In this document: piece after piece, positions 58,868-64,000 of the stretch
Layout: every line of letters starts with the position of its first letter
How positions within the stretch are numbered: position 1 is the first letter of the stretch
Source of the DNA: Paramyrothecium sp. XJ0827
Lineage: Eukaryota; Ascomycota; Sordariomycetes; Hypocreales; Stachybotryaceae
Reading direction: 5' to 3'
Assembly (NCBI GenBank): GCA_020881915.1
Contig: JAJFPB010000004.1
Location: 5,332,001-5,396,000, forward strand
DNA length: 64,000 bases
Made by a program: the position numbers and the translations under genes
The notes under the pieces: generated by a model
What the model saw: the letters and a program-made list of their open reading frames with translations, nothing else
Database searches by the model: none
Told to the model about the DNA's origin: nothing

Positions 58868-60348
58868 ATGATGTGGCCTCGAGAGTCCCAGGGCACCTGG
58901 CTGTTGTTTTACATCACTTTGGCATCAGGTGCTGGATTTGCACTTTTTGGTTATGACCAAGGTGTATTCGGAGCGCTGCTTGGAAATGAGTCATTTATCA
59001 AGACATTCGACGACCCAAGCTCGACCCTCCAAGGTCAAATTACTGCAATTTATGACCTTGGTTGTTTTGTTGGTGCATTGATCACCACATTGCGGGGAAG
59101 TCACTTTGGTAGTCGCAAAGTAATATTTGCCGGCTGCATCGTCCTGATCATAGGCGCAGTTTTACAGACAGCCTCGTACGACACAGCTCAAATGATGATT
59201 GGAAGATTCGTTGCGGGAGTTGGCAACGGAATGAACACGGCATCTATACCTGTTTGGCAGTCAGAAGTAGCATCCGCTGCGATGCGCGGACGCCTCATGG
59301 TCCTCCAGCTGGCTCTTTGCCAGTTCGGCAACGTCGTTGCACAGTGGATCAATTACGGCATGACCTATATTGCTTCCAATAATGCGGCGTGGCGATTTCC
59401 ACTTGCTTTTCAGTGTTTCTGGGCATTGGTGACAATGACCTTTGTACCATTTCTGCCGGACTCACCAAGATGGCTCGCAATGAAAGATCGCAACGAGCAG
59501 GCGATTCAAGTTATACAACGGCTTGGCGGCCCATCGCAGACAGAAGAACGGACGCGAACGATTCATGCCTAATTCGACAGAATATCCAGCATGAAAACTC
59601 CTCAAGAAAGCCAAGTTTCAAAAGTCTCTTCAAGGACGACTTGCATACTCTCCGGCGTGTTATCCTCGGCGGTGGCACCCAACTTATGCAGCAGTGGAGC
59701 GGTATCAACGCATTGTTCTATTATCTGCCTGTCGTTTTTGCGTCCTTGGGTGTTTCGAGAAACTTGTCACTTATTCTCTCTTCTTGCAATGCAATGAACA
59801 TGGTACTGTTCACCATTCTCGGAAGCCTTTGGATTGAAGGCATGGGAAGAAAGAAGCTTATGGTCTGGGGGGCTGCGTCACAGTCCCTTTGCTTCTGTTT
59901 TATCAGCATTGGCCTGGCCACTGGAGGCAAAAGGTGGGAGGCTGTAGCTGTTGCCTTCGTTTTCGGTTACAGCACCGTCTTCGCCTTGTCGTGGATCGCG
60001 GTCCCGTGGATGTACCCCGCTGAGATCAATACCCAACAAATGCGAATTGCAGGTGCAGGCATTGCCACTGCTACGAACTGGATCAATAACTACGTCGTGG
60101 TCCTGGTTACTCCGGTTGGTATCGAGAATCTCAGCTGGAGATACTACGTTATCTACGCTGTACTCAATGCTTCATTCGCCATCATCTCCCAAGTGTTCTA
60201 TGTTGAGACAGCGAAGCTAAGCCTGGAGGAGATTGATAGCATTTTCGATCGCAGCTCTCAAAGACAACCTACAGATGACGTTGAAGATTCCGAGAAAGAA
60301 GCACAATCCTTCCATCCCCTTGAGTGTGCGGAGGCAGCAGGGGTGTAA
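58868..60348 (+). pseudogene. MFS sugar transporter with a frame break
   Basis: The start is the ATG at 58868 (an alternative Met follows at 58871). The N-terminal half shows GYDQGVFGALLG, GSHFGSRKVIFAG and GRFVAGVGNGMNTASIPVWQSE, the standard sugar porter signatures, with PDSPRWLAMK in the central region. After about 235 codons the frame shifts by one base near 59570. It then resumes with RQNIQHENSS, the helices QWSGINALFYYLPVVF and PWMYPAEINTQQMR, the conserved second-half motif. A base has probably been lost. A 71-base intron (gttata...gacag) could also restore frame but would delete well-conserved linker residues. The last 12 codons fall inside the left copy of a 36-bp inverted repeat. 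Confidence 0.78.
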
Positions 60349-60349
60349 C
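60314..60349 (+). repeat. Left copy of a 36-bp perfect inverted repeat
   Basis: Identical in reverse complement to 62494-62529. It reads atccccttgagtgtgc, then ggaggcagca, then ggggtgtaac. It overlaps the last codons and stop of the sugar transporter frame, so the transporter's apparent C terminus is made of repeat sequence. Confidence 0.9.
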
Positions 60350-62493
60350 TGGCTCCACATCACCCCTGGCATGATGTCAGTACATTGAGGAACAAGGAAA
60401 TCCCTCTCCATAATAAAAGCTATGTAACTAATTATGACGATGCTTTTGCAACAGATAACAACGCTGCCGCAGCTAGCTATTTGACGATGGAAGAAAACAA
60501 CGAGGCTGCAGCAGCCACCGTGCCGGCCAACGAACGAATTCCTGTATCAACGGACCATAGCAACAAGGAGCAAGACGCAGATAACACATGCCGGCCTAAC
60601 TATAACCCAATGACACATACGGGGACGCATTTTGAACCGTTTAATGTTCCATATTGTCCCCTAAAGGTCTGGGACCTTCTAGAGATACCTTTAAAGCTTT
60701 TCTAGCTTTTCCTACCTAAATCCCTCATTAAATAATAGGTTAGCTATATAAATAGCTCTGCTAATGACCTAATGACCGAGCCGAAAGATGGAAGCTATTA
60801 AAGTCATTAGAAACCGACCTCTATTACTAAGATCTATATCTAGATAGGAATCCTAATATTGATAATGCTTAATAAGGGGCCCTATCTTTAAGACTATTAG
60901 AAAGTGCCTACTGGGGGTAGTTCTATCCCTTTCTATCTATTTATTTAATATATATCTTTTAACCAGTTTTTCCTACTAAAGAGACGGCTTCGAATTAACA
61001 ATCCCAATACAATAGAGCATGGGGTCCTAGCCCCATACAACAAGGTCAATAAATGGGCCAACTACATTATATCTGCTGCTATAGCTGCTGTTGAAGTCGG
61101 CAGCAATATTGGTGTAGATAAGGGCATGGTCGGCTTCTAAGGACGCTTAAAACAGAAGGTAACAATCCCGAACAAGCCCACACCCACAGGGCTCAAGATC
61201 TAGATCCTAGCTATCCAAGGATATATATTATATTAGATATAGTATATACTAGGCTTAAAATATAGTCCTATTAGCATTAAATATCAGGAATAGAAAAAGC
61301 CCTTAAAAAAACAGCCCCTAAACAAGCCATTAGATAAGTAGCAAGATAATAATATTAACTATATTAACCTAACTCAAGCTATTATACTTTACCTTATAAA
61401 ATAGCTACTACCTAATATATATTATATCTATATAGATAATCTGTTTTTATCCCCACAGCTCTTCAAGTAGCTTAGATAGCTAGGTATTGGGGCCATAGGC
61501 ATAGCCTATATAAATAGCGGCATATTTAACTATCTCATCCGGGCCAAGTAAGACAATACTAAGGGAAAGGGCCTATGGCCTTAGGGCCGTTTTAAATGTT
61601 ATCCAACAGTAGATAATAAGGTCAGTCTGCCTATCAGGGAGCCGGGACAAATTTCCCTACTAATATATATATATATAGGTCAACCAAATCGCCTAGAAAG
61701 ATAATGCCCTAGTGTTATTTTTAACTATGGTTTACATAGGCACCGAGGCTATTGAAGGCATCCGCCGGCGCCTAATAATAATGTAGCCACAAGCCCACTT
61801 AATTAAACAGCTATTTGGCGATGAGGCCGTCTTGAAGCTAAATATCCCATCCATCGCAGCTAATTATAATAATCTAATAAACGCTATGGATAGAGGTGAT
61901 TATCTTCGAGCCAATATATAACTCAGCCGCCGTCAGAGATGGGGCCCGGCCCGGGCTCTGACTTGGTCATTCCTGCTAGCTGTGGCCCTATCTAATAGCT
62001 TCCTATTGCAATAGGAGGGCTAGCTAAGCTGGCCCTTATATGCCTCGCAAAGCCGGTTCTAATAGGCCTTAGTTAATGAGATCTTCGAGACATATAGCAG
62101 GGAAGGCTCATCAAGGCAGAGATATCGACCAGGGGACACAAATATAGCTATAGAGCAACATAAGCATATCCGAACGAAGATATTAGTGCCCTATCTTAGC
62201 TGCAAGGGCGTCCAAATTGGCCCACAATCACAGAGCTCACAATGCCCTCAAAATTGCCGTCAAAATCGGGCTCCTATAGCCACATTAGATGCAAATAGCC
62301 TCAACAGGCAGGGGCTAGGTCAGATACGGGGCTCTACTAGGAAGAGGGCTACATAGACCCGGCTACGTTGTGATGTATGTAATGTAGCTATTTATAAACA
62401 GGGAAAATGCTAGGACTTCTACTACAAGCAAATTTAGGTGGGAATAGATGTTACTTGATTTTTCCCGGTTTTAATTAGATCAGATCCATGTCC
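60350..62493 (+). mobile_element. RIP-degraded piggyBac-like DNA transposon
   Basis: The plus strand contains a continuous transposase-like reading interrupted by many stops at positions that would have been Trp or Gln codons, as RIP produces. Recognisable blocks in order are an N-terminal KVWDLLEIPLKLF, then NIGVDKGMVGF followed by GRLKQKVTIPNKPTPTGLKI and ILAIQGY (near 61110-61230), then TQAV and DNLFLSPQLFK with GIGAIGIAYINSGIF, then a DNALVLFL block with FGDEAVLKLNIPSIAANYNN, and a C-terminal CDVCNVAIYKQGKC zinc-like segment near 62370. These fit the DDE_Tnp_1_7 (piggyBac) family. The element is inactive. The first 106 codons (60388-60705) remain open. Confidence 0.8.
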
Positions 62494-62529
62494 GTTACAC
62501 CCCTGCTGCCTCCGCACACTCAAGGGGAT
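62494..62529 (-). repeat. Right copy of the 36-bp perfect inverted repeat
   Basis: Reverse complement of 60314-60349. Together the copies bound a 2.2-kb piggyBac-like relic, in the position and size of terminal inverted repeats. The usual TTAA duplication is not seen next to either copy; only an AT dinucleotide sits on both sides. Confidence 0.9.
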
Positions 62530-63057
62530 ATTGCGCACCCAAGTCAAACCGACAAGTCGGGATAGATGTGCCAGCACATGCGTTCCGATACCGAGCCAAG
62601 TGGAAGGTCCTAGACAAATAGCCCGGGCTTCAGGAGTCGAAGGGCCCTTTCAGGGTCTCAGAGAAACTCATAGATAGTGTCGAACCACTTCTTGGTGTTG
62701 ATATTGCCGTCCTGATCATATAACAATGTCTAAATAATGTGAAAATTTGGTTTATTGGAATACTGAATCTTATGGATTCGTTCTGAAATTTTATGCTTTA
62801 AAGGTAAATTGGCTTCCCATCCGGTTTGCCTGTGATCACCTACACTTTACCATTGATAATGAATCAATCTGAACCCAATAGGTGGGGAACAAAACGGTAC
62901 AAACGAAGCGCATGCTCCAAAACCTGTCCTATATTCGGCCCAAACTTTTCGAACGGCCACCCGTGTCTTCAAGCCTCTTCAAGTTCGAAATCTAACATTA
63001 ACCCTAATAATGGAGTTGCGGACGTTATGCTTCGATTCAATCTCCAGTAGTCTAAGA
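62530..63057. other. Intergenic between the element and the dehydrogenase gene
   Basis: About 530 bp without an accepted gene. Its first bases may be part of the transporter's original 3' end. Confidence 0.4.
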
Positions 63058-64000
63058 CTAAGCGCTAGTGTTCTTCTTGTTACCCTCTTTGTCGCAAAAG
63101 ATCTTCTGTCCGGTTATCAGACTTTCCTGTAACGCGGCTGCTATCTTCAATGACATTAGTGATGACCGCAACGGCACAGGTAGTGGCTGCTCATCTAGCA
63201 GTGCATCCACCCAAGATTGCGCTTCTGTAACAAAGGCCGAGGCGTATCTCTCATACCATCCGGGGTGAGCAAAGGTCTTGACATAACCATCGCGATCACA
63301 AAGCTCGATTGCATTGTGGCGAGGTATCAAGTTGACTGAGAGCTTGCCTTCGGTTCCAAAAATCTCAGTTGCGTTGTCGTATCCATGTGCTGTGATTCTG
63401 GAATTGTAGAAAAACGCAATCTTGCCGTCCCAAAACTCACAGATTCCCACACCATTATCGGCGTCGCCGTCTGCTTGAATTTGCTCGTGGACGGCGGTGA
63501 TGCCAATCGCGGTGACAGACTTCGGCTTTGAGTCTTCTCCCAAAAACATAAGGGCAAGGTCGATGTCGTGGATAACACTATCCACAAATATCCCACCCGA
63601 TTCTTTGAGGTATTGTTTGTAATACTCACTCTCGTCTCTAATTTCGCACCCTTGCGAACGAATGACGACTGGCCGTCCTATGGCATTTGACTTAATCTTC
63701 TCTAGTACTTGTCGATAGTTGTTATCGAACCTGCGGACAAACCCAACCATAAGTGTGGCTTTTGGATTGACATCTGTGAAATTGACCAGTGTTTCTAACT
63801 AGTGGAGCGATTAGCAATTGTATTGAAAAAGAAAGAATTGCAGAGTGCACCTCAGTGAGACTTCGGCAAACCGGTTTCTCACAGAGGACATGTAAGCCCT
63901 TCTGCAATGATATTGTCGACTGTGAAGTGTGTAGATGAGTTGCAGAAGCAATTATAACAGCATCCAAGCCGGGGGTCTCAATCATCTCCTCGAAGGTTGG
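63058..64000 (-). CDS. Gfo/Idh/MocA family dehydrogenase (partial, 5' end off window)
   Basis: Two visible exons (64000-63851 and 63798-63058; intron gtgcac...cactag, 52 bp). The start is beyond the right edge. Visible parts are LDAVIIASATHLH, the family's catalytic CEKP motif, then the second exon's LVNFTDVNPKATLMVGFVRRFDNNY, the SGGIFVDSVIHDIDLALMFLG motif, and substrate-domain sequence ending KNTSA. This matches inositol 2-dehydrogenase-like NAD(P)-dependent oxidoreductases (N-terminal Rossmann fold, GFO_IDH_MocA C domain). They oxidise sugars, sugar acids or inositols. It belongs with the sugar transporter and SDR nearby, so a small carbohydrate-use cluster is likely. Confidence 0.88.

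Noticed and set aside
59509..59579. A 71-base intron in the sugar transporter
   Set aside because: It would restore frame, but the gttata donor is weak, the acceptor lies only a few bases from the branch-like ctaat, and it removes a well-conserved linker.
1..64000. tRNA or rRNA genes
   Set aside because: No convincing T-loop and acceptor-stem pairing or rRNA-like block was seen by eye. A tRNAscan run would settle this.

Overview
This is a window of nuclear DNA from a filamentous ascomycete (Pezizomycotina, most likely a Sordariomycete). The signs are short introns of about 45-125 bp with GTRNGT donors, intron-rich genes on both strands, RTA1 and PTH11-like rhodopsin-domain membrane proteins, Zn2Cys6/fungal_trans regulators, a NACHT-type NTPase, and transposon relics carrying TpG-to-TpA and CpA-to-TpA stop codons typical of RIP. 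The genus cannot be fixed from sequence alone. I rebuilt exon structures by eye from splice signals and checked that each joined frame is a multiple of three. No tRNA, rRNA or CRISPR array was seen.

Layout. 0-9 kb: a Git3/Gpr1-like GPCR, a Thr-rich secreted protein, a glyoxalase-like protein and an allantoate-permease-type MFS transporter. 9.7-16.9 kb: a nutrient-acquisition group with a signal-peptide M20 carboxypeptidase, a 14-TM DHA2/Vba-type transporter and a secreted S9 serine peptidase. 17-23 kb: an AT-rich decayed island, then an intact STAND/NACHT-like NTPase fused to a C-terminal beta-propeller of repeated Trp-rich blades, a 137-bp tandem duplication, and a large one-exon protein with a single membrane helix. 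The NTPase-propeller fusion is the most interesting gene here and looks like a compact fungal NLR-type sensor.

24-46.5 kb is a loose metabolic region: a lipocalin-like secreted protein, an alcohol-acetyltransferase-family enzyme, an RTA1 protein, a flavin-dependent halogenase-like enzyme with an added C-terminal CxxC pair, a CYP52-like P450, a rhodopsin-domain receptor and an FMO-like monooxygenase. No PKS, NRPS or terpene synthase is present, so cluster status is uncertain. Between them lie gene-poor stretches with diverged repeats.

46.5-54 kb holds a decayed second NACHT gene, an uncharacterised membrane protein, a doubtful small gene and a PRISE-type reductase. 54.5-64 kb resembles a sugar or polyol utilisation locus: a Zn2Cys6 regulator, an SDR, a divergently transcribed sugar transporter and a Gfo/Idh/MocA dehydrogenase that runs off the right edge. 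The SDR and the transporter each carry a frame break. A RIP-degraded piggyBac-like transposon, bounded by a perfect 36-bp inverted repeat, sits at the 3' end of the transporter, so the locus appears to be decaying.
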